This document shows positions 63,963 through 64,000 of a stretch of DNA of 64,000 bases, one piece after another. The stretch is from Ruminococcus flavefaciens. Its GTDB lineage: Bacteria; Bacillota; Clostridia; Oscillospirales; Ruminococcaceae. Both the position numbers and the translations under genes were made by a program. Within the stretch, counting starts at the first letter, position 1, and every line of letters starts with the position of its first letter. The stretch covers positions 157,081 through 221,080 of the forward strand of contig SVNH01000002.1 in the NCBI GenBank assembly GCA_015067005.1, written 5' to 3'. The notes under the pieces were generated by a model. That model searched no databases and was not told where the DNA came from. It saw nothing but the letters and a program-made list of their open reading frames with translations.

Positions 63963-64000
63963 CAAAAGAGCTTAAAGCTATAAGGCTTGAAAGAAAAACT

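Overview
The window looks like the chromosome of a low-to-moderate-GC Firmicute of the Ruminococcus/Oscillospiraceae type. The evidence is dockerin type I modules on secreted enzymes and surface proteins, BspA-type leucine-rich repeats, Gram-positive AAGGAGG ribosome sites, consensus TTGACA/TATAAT promoters, lipoproteins, an LPQTG sortase substrate and a type II-A CRISPR-Cas9 locus. This is inferred from gene content only.

Layout. 1-6476 is a plus-strand operon: a membrane-anchored sugar-type solute-binding protein, two MalF/MalG-like permeases, an HlyD-like adaptor and a MacB-like periplasmic-domain protein, with no ATPase gene in view. 6859-8802 is a clostripain (C11) lipoprotein. 8847-22656 is a minus-strand surface-protein island: a 1156-aa lipoprotein of unknown function, two lipase + LRR + dockerin proteins, two decayed LRR relatives and an IS3 remnant.

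22904-32345 is a mobile-element zone built on a tRNA-Leu(CAG) gene. It holds an intact tRNA, a large serine integrase, a MobA relaxase with a second gene nested in another frame (MobB-like), MobC, a candidate oriT, a RepA-like ATPase, about 850 nt of highly structured non-coding DNA, a zinc-ribbon protein, a Phd/RelE toxin-antitoxin pair, an attR-like junction carrying the tRNA 3' half, and remnants of two more integrases. Two tRNA 5' halves joined to the matching phage-type arm lie at 6494 and 12683. All four pieces join at the anticodon loop, so the anticodon stem-loop is the likely serine-integrase attB.

32547-35288 is an MMPL efflux pump with its TetR regulator and a palindromic operator between the -35 and -10. 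35351-36898 is a flotillin. 37644-45640 is a complete II-A CRISPR system: array (26 intact repeats plus one degenerate), leader with an ATTTGAG anchor, csn2, cas2, cas1, cas9, and a tracrRNA divergent from cas9. The best cas promoter lies beyond the tracrRNA gene, so the cas9 mRNA leader would be antisense to the whole tracrRNA.

45822-63865 is envelope and exopolysaccharide biology: a frameshifted carbohydrate-binding beta-helix lipoprotein, a zinc-ribbon membrane protein with a 23-codon partner ORF, a BcrA-type ABC exporter, a lipoprotein, a 1634-aa LPQTG-anchored LRR protein, an N-terminal-dockerin esterase, and an oxidoreductase/ATP-grasp/GT2 operon ending in strong terminators. Strongest leads for new biology: the structured region 28119-28830, the tRNA-Leu attachment system with its promoter-driven 5'-half transcript, the nested mobB-like gene, and the cas9-leader/tracrRNA antisense arrangement.
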